NCBI GenBank assembly: GCA_947471745.1
Contig: CANJKZ010000926.1
Coordinates: 371,501 to 435,500 of the forward strand
From: Closterium sp. Naga37s-1
Taxonomy: Eukaryota; Streptophyta; Zygnematophyceae; Desmidiales; Closteriaceae
DNA: 64,000 nt
Reading direction: 5' to 3'
Shown in pieces: positions 52,820-63,532 of the stretch. Position 1 is the stretch's first letter; every line of letters starts with the position of its first letter. Made by a program: the position numbers and the translations under genes. The notes beneath the pieces were generated by a model, which did no database searches, was not told where the DNA came from, and saw nothing but the letters and a program-made list of their open reading frames with translations.

Positions 52820-53048
52820 CTCTGCTTGTACTGTGATCTCTATACATATACCTGCATGCTTACACTTGCTAGGTTGTGATCACTGTATTGCATGTTCTCC
52901 ATTATATAACTCAGCATGTGAACTGGCCTTGTGGCCATTTGCTTGTGCTCAGAATGCGTGGTGACTTCGTGATCCACCCTGAGCTTGCTTTGCTTGTCTT
53001 GACTGGTCTTGTGACCTCTTGTTCTCCCCCACTTTGCCTATGGGGGTG
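52820..53048 (+). other. Copia-9 3' untranslated region with polypurine hairpin
   Basis: Ends with CCCCCA (53026-53031) and TGGGGG (53041-53046), which form a perfect 6-bp stem around CTTTGCCTA, two bases before the LTR. Confidence 0.75.
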
Positions 53049-53178
53049 TGTCAAACTTATATGCTCTAGTCTGTGTAGGCTGTAGTGGGGTAGCACATAT
53101 AGGGTACAACACATTTAGGGTTTCCTACTTGTACCCACATTGCTGCTAGTTTGTCCATTCCTCGTTCTATCGTTCACA
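53049..53178 (+). repeat. Copia-9 3' LTR
   Basis: 130 bp, followed by TGTTT target duplication. Confidence 0.92.
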
Positions 53179-53183
53179 TGTTT

Positions 53184-53713
53184 CTTTATAACATGCTTGT
53201 AGGTTCTTTATTTTGTTGTTCCTCATGGTTATTTTTTATGACCATTGATTTTTTAATGGGAAAATATTTAGAGAATAGAACTATATTTGTGTTACTAAGC
53301 AATATTGTTTTCTAGTGAGTTTGTGTATTTGCAGCCAAATCTTATGTGTCACAAACAGCTAAAAATCATCATCAACAACTTTCTTGATTCTGGCGAGTAT
53401 AATGGGACTGGTGTATTTCGATTGTGGAAACGGGTTCGTGTCTCGTTGGCAGAAAATCTTCTTGCCAGCGCTACACAAACCCAACCAAACCCAAGAAACC
53501 CTTCCCTTTTCCCCACTGTCAACTCTGCTCGACTCTGATCTCCCATTTTCTTCCCCAAATACCTTCCCAACCCCGTCGCCATTCCCTACCAATTGTGATT
53601 TGAGAACCACCTTGCCGTCACCTCTCCCTCACTCCCCGCCGTCGCCTCTCCTCACCCCCCACCGTCGCCTCTCCCTCCCTCCCTGCCGTCGCTCTCCCTT
53701 CCTCCCCATCGTC
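53184..53713. other. Unassigned DNA between Copia-9 and Copia-10
   Basis: AT-rich start, then a CT-rich stretch with CACCGTCGCCTCTCCCTCC-type repeats (53615-53712). No coding frame is credible. Confidence 0.5.
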
Positions 53714-54569
53714 TGTCAACATATATTTTATATGTGTTGTTTAGGTTAGTCTAGGTGTTACGTTTCTACTTACTTGCATGATTAGGGTTTGCTATATCTA
53801 GGGTTGTACTTCACATTTTCTATCAATTCATTCTTATCGTAACATGGTATAGAGCTAGGTTTCCCTTAGGCGATTTTTTCCCCTAGGCGATTTTTTCCTT
53901 AGGCGAAATTTCTCTCGATAGTCTATGGGCCCACCACCCGCGCGCCTCGTAGCGACCCATAGCCCGAAGCGCCCTGCCCCGTAGAGCCCGAGTAGGTCGC
54001 GCCCCCCCGTCGACATCGCGCGTCACCCGTTTCTGCCCTGCGCCCCACCCGTTTTTGCCGTGCGTCACTCGTTTTCTGCCCCGCGCCCCACTCGTTTTAC
54101 CCCGCGCGTTTCCCCCCAGCCCTCTAGCGCGCAGCAGACGAACGCGCGTAGCTGCGCGCGCAGCCTTAGTCGCACCCGCAGCTTCGCGCTAGTACGTCGC
54201 GGCCGCGCGCACGTGCAGCCCACCGTCTTAACCGCCCCCCAGACCTGAAAACCCGCCATTACAGACCTGAAAACCGCCGCCGAACTTGGAAACCCGCCGC
54301 CTTAACAGCTTCCCCACCTGAAAACCACCGCCCCAGACCTGACAACCGCCGCCCCACCTGGAAACCTGCTGCCCCACCCGTTCCAGGCACCTCACCCGGA
54401 ATCAGCTGCCCCACCCAGTCCTCTCCACCGCATTGAACCTCACAGAACCGCACAGTACTGCACATAACCGCACAGAACTGCACAGAACCGCCGCCTCACC
54501 CGTAGCCCGCTGCCTTAACAGCTTCCCCACCTGAAACCTGCCTCCCCACGACCTACCACACCCGCCGTC

Positions 54570-54965
54570 AGTAGCCCCAGCCGATTACACTGCCGCCAGC
54601 TACACCAGCAGCAGCATAGGCTGCCCCCAGCGCACCAGCAGCAACGTAGGCTGCCCCCAGCAGAACCAGCAGAACCAGCAGAACCAGCAGAACCAGCAGA
54701 ACCAGCAGCAGCATAGGCTGCCCCCAGCGAACCAGCAGCAGCATAGGCTGCCCCCAGCGCACCAGCAGCAGCTTAGGCTACCGCCAGCGCACCAGCAGCA
54801 GCTTAGGCAACTGCCTGCGCACTAGCAGCAGCATTGGCTGCCCCCTGGAGAACCAGTAGCAGCCTAGGCTGCCTCTCAGCAGAACCAGAAGCAGCACAGG
54901 CTGCCCCCAGCGCACCAGCAGCAGCTTAGGCTGCCCTCAGCAGAACCAGTAGCAGCATAGGCTCA
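54570..54965 (+). repeat. Copia-10 leader repeats
   Basis: Tandem AACCAGCAG and GCACCAGCAGCAGCNTAGGCTGCCCCCA units of 9 to about 30 bp. Confidence 0.78.
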
Positions 54966-54966
54966 C

Positions 54967-55655
54967 ATGGCATGTACTAGGGTTCTACAGCAGCAGGGCC
55001 AGCCGCAGCACTCCCGTCAGTTGGGGCCTGCGGGTCCAAAGTGTGGCGCCCCCAGCAGTGGCTCAGCTAGCAGTGGGCGAGACGTCGGCCCCTGCGGGTA
55101 CCGGGCCCTGACAGGCCCTGGTGCTGGCACTACCTGCTGGAGTCCTGACCACACTGCGTCCAGCTGCTACCGTCGACTCGACGACCTCCACCGTGAGCGT
55201 TTTGGTCCTCACGCTATTACACCGCACTGGCCTTCGCGCCTTCGCCAGCGCACTACTGCACCAGTTGAGTCTCACCTGCCTGGTCTAGGACCCTTTCCGG
55301 CTGCACGAGTAGAGACCTGTGTTTCCAGTCTTGGTGCGTGTGTTGTTTCCAGTCCCGGCGCCTCTGAGGGTCTTTGTGTAGAAGCTGCAGCTACCACTAG
55401 TCTAGCACTAGCCTTTGTAGCTGGTTCGGGTGCGACCCCACAGACTGCACAGCTTTCCTTCACCCTAGATTCTGGAGCGTCCAGCTGTTTCTTTCGCGAC
55501 TGTACCGACCTCACACCACTGCGCACTCCAGTCACTGTCGCCTTGGCTGACCCCTCTGTGGGACGTGTAGTTGCTAGCAGCACCACCACTCTTCCGTGTC
55601 CGGCGGCTCCCTCAGGTTTTCTTACAGGTTACTACACCCCCTCGTTCTCTAGGTT
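54967..55655 (+). pseudogene. Copia-10 gag C-terminus and protease
   Basis: Open from 54967. A Cys-His knuckle of the same unusual spacing as Copia-7 and Copia-9 (C-X13-C-X4-H-X4-C, about 55097-55170) is followed by the DLHRERFG segment and protease LSFTLDSGASSCFFRDC (Asp near 55467), then PSGFLTGYYTPSFSR, where it ends. The gag N-terminal domain found in Copia-7 (MATLNVL...) is missing: the leader repeats run straight into the knuckle region. Confidence 0.82.
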
Positions 55656-57203
55656 TTCTCGGTTCCCTCTGCAGCGAGATCCTCGTTCGACGGCTTTTCT
55701 GTCGACGGCTCCTCTGAAACACGCTCCCCGTTCGGCGGCTCCTCTAAAACGCGCTCCCTGTTCGGCGGCTCCCCTGTCGATGGCTCCTCTGAAACGCGCC
55801 TCCTGTTCGACGGCTCCCCTGTCGACTTGCTCGCTGACCAGACCACGTCGACCGCCAGCGATGCCGATAGGCGGAGCCGAAGGCGATGCACCAATGCTCC
55901 CCTCATCGCTGGCGGCCGACGTCGATGCCGACTTAGGCAGGCCGGAGGCGAGCGATGGGAGGGAGGGGGGAAGAGGCGGAGGAGGTTTCGACGAGGGCGG
56001 AATGGAGGGAGCGTGATCGTCTGACGAACCGTCGTCCTCGGCGGCGAGCAACTGAATCGCCGCCGGCGATGGACCCGTCAGCGGAGAAACCTTCGTCCGC
56101 TCCGACGCCGGCCCATGCTCCGCCTTCCACTCCTCCAGAGACATTGTCTCGTAGAAGATTGCTTCCACGGTTGTGACAACGCGGTTGTCGGTGAGGTCGA
56201 GCACCTCCCATCCCTTGCTCTCCGGCGAAACACCGAGGTGAATTCCCCAGCGTGCCTTCGGTGCCAACTTTCCGCCACGCTGCTGCTCCGGGACCATGAA
56301 CTGCACCATGCAGCCCCACACGCGCGCTAGAGTGAGATCCGGCTTCTTGTCGAACAGCAGTTCATATGGCGTCGTCCTCGGAGGAAGGGAGGTCCGTTCA
56401 AGACAGTTGCGCACCCAGACGGCGTGGCAAAGGGCGAGGTGCCACCAGTGATGCTTCACCCCGATGTGAAGCAGCATCGTCCGCACAGCTTCGACGACCG
56501 TGCGCATCTCCCGCTCCGTCATGCCATTTTGCTGCGGAGTGTAGGGGCACGTGAGGTTGTGGAGGATACCCTTGTCCTCGACAAGGTCGGTGAATTTCTT
56601 GCCAAGGAATTCGCCCCCGCGATCAGAGCGCAGCCTTTTCACCGACGTCGAAGTCTGCCGCTCCACTTCTTTCAGCCACTTCTCGAAGACGCCGAGCACG
56701 TCGCTCTTTTTTGCGATCGGGCGGACCCACACAAAGTGGGTCTTGCGGTCCTTGAGGAGGAGGAAGTAGAGGCTCCCATCCGCGGCAGCCACACGGAAGG
56801 GGCCGCAGAGGTCAATGTGCACGATGTCGAGGGCGTTTTCAGCATCCGAGCCTTTCTCTGGGAAAGTATGCCGCGCCAGCTTGCCGCCGACGCAGGAGGC
56901 ACCCGGCAGGTCAGCTCCAGTCAACTTCTTGATGTCCAGACCGATGGCAACTTCATGCTTCGCCGAACTCGTAATCGTATCGACGCCGACGTGCGCGAGC
57001 CTCGCGTGCCACCTGTCCGGTGTCGACTTCGTCGCTGAGGCGATCGTCCACAGAGCAACTGCCTCCGTTGAAGATGATGTCGATTTCGAGGAGCAGGGCC
57101 GGAGGTCGGTGCAGATGACTCGGCCGGTAAACCGTGCTCGACCGAGCACGTCGCCTGCAGCGGAAACGAGCAGCATCTCGTCACCCTCGTCCTGCAGCTT
57201 CAC
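55656..57203 (-). pseudogene. Copia-1c integrase and linker
   Basis: Reverse frame of about 520 codons, the fullest Copia-1 integrase here. Pre-integrase zinc region: WHARLAHVGVDTI and C-type residues. Core: DIVHIDLCGPFRV (Asp), KRLRSDRGGEFLG (Asp), TPQQNGMTEREMR (Glu). Tail: RVWGCMVQFMVPEQQRGGKLAPKARWGIHLGV, then an acidic and Pro-rich linker and repeats of RGAVEQEARF type. It ends where Copia-10 begins. It shows what copy 1b has lost between 3655 and 3656. Confidence 0.9.
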
Positions 57204-59008
57204 GCCGTTGTCCTTCAGCTGACCAGCCGATAGCAGGTTGCGTGCACGCCCGGAACGTACAACACGTCGGGTATGAGAATCGGCTTCCCGACCTCTCCTT
57301 TCAGAGCAACTGTGCCACGAACTTCGACGTTCTGAAGCGCCCCGTTGAATCCGCGCACGTGACGGATTTCGCCTCCTGGCTTCATGCCGACGAAGGCCTC
57401 ACGCTTTCCCATCAGACGATGGGAGCAGCCACTGTCGAGGAGCACCACGGTCGGATTCGCCTGCACGGCTGCTGCGACCGCCTGGAAGTCTGCTCCAGCC
57501 TCCGGCGCCAGCGAAAAATTTGGCTCGACCACGCCAACCATCGAACAAGAGGCTTCCTTGCCGGTCGAGGTATCTCCCTCTGATTTCGACGCTGTTTTCG
57601 ACGACGCTGGCTTCTCCTTGCGCGGCTGGTTGTCTCGACGATGACGGTCGCTGTCAGGCTTCCCGTCCTCTGGTCGACGGGCGTTTTCAGACTTTCCGCG
57701 GCTTCCTCTTTGATCGTCGTCGGACTTGTCGCGGTCAGGGCAGTCGTACGAGAGGTGGTCGGGATCTCCACAATTGTAGCAGCGGCGTCCTCCTCGACGC
57801 GAAACACTGCTACCGCGATCATTGCTTTTTGCCGACTTCCCGCAGTCGGCGCCCTCCGACGACTTCGTGTTCGACGACTTTCCGCCACCGCCTCCGCCTC
57901 CGCCCGACTTCCCACGCTGCCCCGTCTGATGTCCCTGCTTCGTCGGAGCAACGTAGTTGGCCTGCGGAAGGAGCTCCGTAGACCGCTCAGACTCCTGCAT
58001 GAACTCGTCCTGGATGATGTGGCTCGAAAGCGAGTCCTCGTTCAGAGTCTCGCGCGTGCCGGGAATCGTCAGCATCCTGCGCATTAGGTTGTAGCCCGAG
58101 GGGAGGCCATTGATGACATGCGTGACATACGACGCCACCGAGTATTCGACGCCGGCCATCCGCAGGTCGGCCAGAATTTGCCGCGCTCGATTGCAGTACT
58201 CGGTCGCCGATTCCTGCTCGCCCATCCGAATGTTGGTCAATCTCATCTCCAGTTGGCTGATGTAGAGGTCGTCTGTCGCTTTGTAGGTCCGCATGATGTA
58301 CTTCCACGCTTGGTAGCCGGCGTCCACTCGAAATCGGCACGGCTTCAACGCAACTTGCACCAACGGCGAACAGCACCTCGAAATGACCATGAAGGTCAGA
58401 AGATGAGCAGCGCGAAATTCCACCCAGAGTTCAGAGTCGTCTTCGTCCGGCGTCTCCACATTGCTGTCGACGAACTTCTTCAATCCGGCGATCTCTAGCT
58501 GAGGCTCGATAGATTCTATCCATGTGATTAAGTCGTGTCGTCCTTCGAGCGGCTTCGGCACAGTGATCTTGTCCGGCAAAATTTTGAAGTAGCCGTACGC
58601 CGGCGCGATGCCTCCGTCTCGACCAGCCGACGCATGAGTCGCCGAATGACGTCGACCATCGATGTTGCCGTTCGAGCTTTCTGCAGCCGCCGTCGACTGC
58701 AGTACTTGCGCCTGCATTCCGCCAACGCTGAAGTCGGCGGCCCGAATCACTCCGTGAACCCTCATGCTTCCGCCACCGACAACATTGCCGCCGTCACCTT
58801 CGTTGAGCACGGGTCGGGGAGAGGCGGACGCGCCGTCCGCTTCAGCACGGGGAGGGGGATTCTCACGCGCCCACTGCGCACGAGTTCCTAGGAGCAGAAT
58901 CTCCAAGTCCGCCTCGCCGTAGTCGCCAGCTTTGTGGCGTGCCCGAACACCATCCTATCGCGCCTGCAGGGTATCCTCTACGCCTGCTTCGACCTCGTGG
59001 TCTACCAT
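57204..59008 (-). pseudogene. Copia-1c gag and protease
   Basis: Probable gag ATG at 59006-59008 (MVDHEVEAGVED), interrupted by TAG at codon 18, then open from 58906 down to 57215. Gag body: LPDKITVPKPLEGRHDLITWIESIEPQLEIAGL and QLEMRLTNIRMGEQESATEY, INGLPSGYNLMRRML. Zinc knuckle CYNCGDPDHLSYDC near 57785-57740. Protease VVLLDSGCSHRLMGKREAF near 57450. The frame is lost at about 57240 by a one-base deletion after YVPGVHA; the next reading frame picks up at 57203. Confidence 0.88.
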
Positions 59009-59715
59009 GGCGATTACGATGGCTGCCGGCCTAACACTTTAGGTAAGGCGCAAAGTTGTCGAATCTGAAGGTCTATCGCGGGGCCGTCCACGCTCACCGC
59101 ACCATGCGGAGAGTCACCCAACAACGGGAGTGGACTACGGAGGAGGGCACGGGGTTGTGCAGGTGATCGTAGCGCTCTAGTAGCGTTCTTACTACTTGCT
59201 GTGTACAAAGAGAAATTTGGCAAGAGTTTCCACTAAGAAATTTGAAAAGAACATTGTGAATAGAGTACAAAATGAGGCATGCAAGTCGATATGACTAGAA
59301 TGGCATTGCAACCCCTAGCAAGGATTCTGCAAGGCGAACTGCCAGCGCAGAATCCGAGCGGCTCGCCAACGCTGAAACAGGGCGGCCTGCCAGCGTAGCA
59401 GAAGGGCGACGTGCCAACGCTGCAGAAGGGCGGCCTGCCAGCGTTGCTGTCGCAGATGAATATCTGCGCACTGGTGCGCACCTACCAAGTAGGTGCAGGT
59501 CGACTGTTTCACCGTCAGGCACATTGCGCAGGTGCCAGGTAGAAAACGTGTCGTCGGTTTCACCAGGTGTCCACCGACGAGCACGTGATGCCATTCCGCA
59601 GGTCGAATTTCGCCAAAACCCCCTGAGCGAAATTCGCATGCCTTCGCCTGCCGTCGAATTCACCATGGCGTCGCAGAGAATGCCTGCACCCAAGCAGGGC
59701 GGGCCCTTTCACTTC
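59009..59715 (-). repeat. Divergent Copia-1-type 5' LTR remnant
   Basis: Reverse sequence resembling the end half of the Copia-1 LTR (the TTGGCAAGAGTT...ACTAGC-like stretch at 59215 compares with 63655). Parallel CAGCGTTGCAGAAGG-type repeats lie at 59335-59450. The expected terminal TGCGGAGATAAC is absent, so boundaries are unclear. Confidence 0.5.
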
Positions 59716-59719
59716 GACA

Positions 59720-60357
59720 GCCTTCGCCTGCAGCAAGCTGGGGAGCGGCCTCGCGGTGAGGAGCGACCAGCACTGGCGCGAGGTCGACCGCTGTCTCGCC
59801 TAGCTCGCCGACACCCGTGACACCACCCTGGAGTTCGGTGGTGGACCAGAGTCGCTGAAGCTGGTCGGCTACGTGGACGCCGAGGACGCCGGCGACAAGC
59901 AGAAGCGGGCGGCTACGTGTTCGTCTACGGAGGGGCCGCCGTCTCCTGGTCGAGCCAACGCATCTAGTGCGCGACGTTGTCGTCGACCGAGTCGGAGTTC
60001 GTGGCGGCAACCGAGGCCGACAAGGAGGGACGCCGACTTCGCTTCCTTCTTGCAGAGTTCCAGCTGCTGGACGCTGGGACGCTGACCGTCCTTCGGGAGG
60101 TCAACTAGTTGGCTATCACGGTCGCCGAAGGCTTGGGGCTGCAGGGCAACCTCAAGCACATGGAGCGGCAATATGCCTGGCTGCAGCACATGGTGAAGCG
60201 CGGGAAGTTCACACTGAAGTACATCCCGACCACCGAGCAGCCGGCCGACTTCTTGACGAAGGCGCTGCACGTTCCGGCCTTCAACCGGTGCTCCGTCGCA
60301 ATCGGCCAAGTGCGTCTGGCCGACGTCGGCGACGGTGAAGATGACGTGCAGCAGTAG
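59720..60357 (+). pseudogene. Copia-1d RNase H fragment
   Basis: Forward copy starting mid-domain (FACSKLGSGL equivalent). It has a TAG at about 59801, an 8-10-base deletion near 59908 that shifts the frame, and further stops at about 59967 and 60107. The last part is open (60109-60357: ITVAEGLGLQGNLKHMER, TTEQPADFLTKAL). More decayed than copies 1a and 1b. Confidence 0.85.
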
Positions 60358-60482
60358 GTGCCGTGCCCTCTTGCTGGTCTTCGGTGATCGGCGTGCTGTG
60401 TGTTGTGTGCACGCCGACGGACTATTCTCCGAGTAATGCTGCCGTGTGGGCTGGAGGCCCAAGCGTGAACGCGGCAGGGGAG

Positions 60483-61507
60483 TGTCAACGGGAATTGTGT
60501 GTTGGCCCCGTCCTCGCTTGGGCGGAGCCGACTTTGTGGTCGGGTATGCGGGAGGTGCAGCCGACCTGCAGCAGTGGTCGGCGCCGACTTTGGGAGGTCG
60601 ACTTGGGAGGTCGACCTTGCAGGGCGTCGACTTTGTGACGCCAACCTGGTGAAGCCGTCTTGGTGTGGTCGGCTGACAGCAGGACTGGTCGACCTGGAGC
60701 CGGTCGACCAGGGGTGCGGTCGACTTGGTGTAATCGACCGGTGGTGGTGGTAGACCTGTGCGGTCGACGGGCACGAAGAAGAGTGGCGCAGACTTCGTGG
60801 CGTCGACTTGGGGAGTGGCCGACTTGATGAATTCGGTTGGTGGTCGTCGACTTGGGCAGTCGACGAGCACGTACAACGTTCGGTCGACTTTATTCGAGGA
60901 AGTCGACGCCGACCTGGTTGTTTCCTGGTCGACCAAGTTACCCGGGCGACGAAGTTCTGCGGAGGTGCGCGACAGTCGCTCAGGTGGTTTTGGCGAAGCC
61001 GACCTCGGTGGTGGTATCCCGAGGTCGACCTGGAGGATCAAGTGCAGACGTGGGCACGCGGTCGACTTGGTGTCTGTGTTGTGCAGATGACGAAGCACAG
61101 CACGCCAATCAACTGCGAGCACCTGCGAGCAGGTGCGCTGCTGTCCTGCGGGTGCAACGCTGTGCAGCCGCCTTGCTGCAGCGTTGGCACGCCGTCGACT
61201 TGCAGTGCTGGCAGACCGCGACTTTGCTCTGCTGGAGCGCGGTCGACCTTGCAGTGCTGGAACGCGGTCGACCGTGCTGCGCTGGCAGTCGACCTGCTTG
61301 CATGCTAGCTCCTGATGTAGTCAGTGTTGCTTTGCCATTGTGAACCATTATTGTCAACTTTTGCTAGTGAAATTCTTGCCAATTTCCCCGTGAATGCGCA
61401 AGTAGAGAGAGCACAAGTGAACGACTAAGGAACAAACGCAGAGATCACCCCTAACACCCCGTGCCTTTCCCCGTAGTCTAGCTCCCATTGTTTTAGTTAT
61501 CTCCGCA
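60483..61507 (+). repeat. Copia-1 LTR, copy d
   Basis: 1025 bp, TGTCAACGGGAA to TTATCTCCGCA. It differs from copies a and b by GTCGAC-rich sequence in place of the GGACGCC minisatellite. It is followed at once by satellite DNA. Confidence 0.85.
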
Positions 61508-63532
61508 GGTACAAAACGTAAGTGTGTTACTTACCTAAATAGTTGGTACTAAGAGTAAGTGCGTTACCCATTGTTGGTACCAAGAGTAAGAGAGCTACTT
61601 TCCCATATGGTTGGTACCAAGAGTTGGTGCGTTACTTACCCATATGGTTGGTACTAAGAGTAAGTGCGTTACTTACACACTTATTGCTAGTACCATCCAT
61701 ATGGGTAAATAACTAACTTACTCTCAGTACCAACCATATGGGTAAATAACGCACTTACTCTTGGTACCAGCCATATGGGTAAGTAACGCACTTACTCTTA
61801 GTACCAACCATAAAAGTAAGTAACGCACATACTCTTGGTACCAACAATATGGGTAAGTAACGTACCTACTCTTGGTACCAACCATATGGGTAAGTAACGT
61901 ACCTATTCTTTGTACCAACAATACGGGCAAGAAACGCTCTTACTCTTAGTACCAACCATATGGGTAAATTAGGCGCTTACTCTTGGTACAAACCATATGA
62001 TTAAGTAACGCTCGTACTCTTAGTCCCGACCATATGAAGATCTAACGCATTTATTCTTGGTACCAACCATATGGGTAAATGTACCAACCATATGGGTAAG
62101 TAACGCACATATTCTTGGTACCAAGCATATGGGTAAGTAACGCACTTACACTTAGTACCTACCACATGGATAAGTAACGCACGAACTCTTGGTACCAACA
62201 ATATAAGTAAGTAATGCACTAATTCCTAGTACCAACCATATGAGTAAGTAACACACTTACTCCTAGTACCAACCATATGATAAGTAACGCAGCTACTCGT
62301 AGTACCAACCATATGGGTAAGTAACGCACTTACTCTTGGTACCAACAGTATGGGTAAGTAAAGTACCTACTCTTGGTACCAACCATATGGGTAAGTAACG
62401 TACCTACTCTTGGTACCAACAATACGGGTAAGAAACGCACTGACTCTTAGTACCAACCATATGGGTAATTAAAGCACTTACTCTTGGTACCAACCATATG
62501 CGTAAGTAACGCACGTACTCTTAGTACCGACCATATGAAGATCTAACGCACTTACCCTTGGTACCAACAATTTGGGTAAGTAACGCACTTACTCTTGGTA
62601 CCAACCATATGGGTAAGTAACGCACCAATCACATGGATAAGTAGCGCACTAACTCTTGGTACCAACAATATGTGTAAGTAACGCACTTACTCTTGGTTCC
62701 AACAATATGGGTAAGTAACGCACATATTCCTAGTACCAACCATATGAGGAAGTAACGCACTTACTCTTGGTACCAACCATATGGGTAAGTAACGCAGTTA
62801 CTCCTAGTACCAACCATATGGATAAGTAACGCACTTACTCTTGGTACCAACCATATGGGTAAGTAAAGTACCTACTCTTGGTACCAACCATATGGGTAAG
62901 TAACGTACCTACTCTTGGTACCAACAATGCGGGTAAGAAACGCACTAACTCTTAGTACCAACCATATGGGTAAATAAAGCACTTACTCTTGGTACCAACC
63001 ATATGCATAAGTAACGCACGTACTCATACTACTGACCATATGAAGATCTAACGCACTTACTCTTGGTACCAACCATATGGGTAAGTAACGCAGTTACTCC
63101 TAGTACCAACCATATGGGTAAGTACCGAACTTACTCTTGGTACCAACAATATGGGTAAGTAACACACTAACTCCTAGTACCAACCATATCGGTAAGTAAC
63201 GCACTTACTCCTAGTACCAACCATATGGGTAAGTAACGCATATAGTCTTGGTACCAATGATATAGGTAAATAACGCACTTACTCTTGGTACCAACCATAT
63301 GTCTAAGTGACGCACTCATTCTTAATACCAACCATATGGGTAAGTCAGACAATTACTCTTGGTACCATCAATATGGGTAAGTAACGCACATTCTCTTGGT
63401 ACCAACAATATGGGTAAGAAACGCACTTACTCTTGGTACAAACAATATGGGTAAGTTACGGACTTACTCTTAGTATCAACCATATGAAGAGGTAACGCAC
63501 TTACTCTTAATACCAACCATACGGGTAAGTAA
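61508..63532. repeat. 37-bp satellite array with an internal orientation switch
   Basis: About 55 units of 37 bp; the typical unit contains GGTACC, CATATGG, GTAAGTAACGCAC and TTACTCTT. The first about 180 bp (61508-61690) run in the opposite orientation to the rest, with the switch near 61680-61700. Some units vary by deletion or by an AAGATCTAACGC variant that recurs at intervals (62035, 62528, 63040), suggesting a higher-order period of about 490-510 bp. 37 is not a multiple of three, and no coding role is likely. Confidence 0.92.

Larger units (their letters stand above)
46481..53178 (+). mobile_element. Copia-9, forward, nearly complete
   Basis: 6698-bp TNT1-like Copia element with 130-bp LTRs (46481-46610 and 53049-53178) and perfect TGTTT duplications (46476-46480 and 53179-53183). 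Gag, protease, part of integrase, linker, RT and RNase H are in normal order. Lesions are a gag frameshift, a deletion across the integrase N-terminus and one stop. RT-RNase H is intact. Confidence 0.95.
53714..55655 (+). mobile_element. Copia-10, 5' part only
   Basis: LTR 53714-53844 (131 bp, TGTCAACATATA to ATCGTAACA), primer site TGGTATAGAGC at 53845, GGGCCCACCA at 53927, a repeat-rich leader and a gag-protease frame. It breaks off at about 55655 where reverse Copia-1c begins. No 3' half or second LTR is seen in the window. Confidence 0.82.

Noticed and set aside
61724-63352. Reverse frames of about 60-70 codons reading Trp/Tyr/Leu repeats
   Set aside because: They are translations of the 37-bp satellite, cycling through frames, with no start context or family.
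61700-63500. Regular 37-bp repeats as a CRISPR array
   Set aside because: There are no unique spacers: the whole unit repeats with drift, and the surrounding DNA is eukaryotic retrotransposon.
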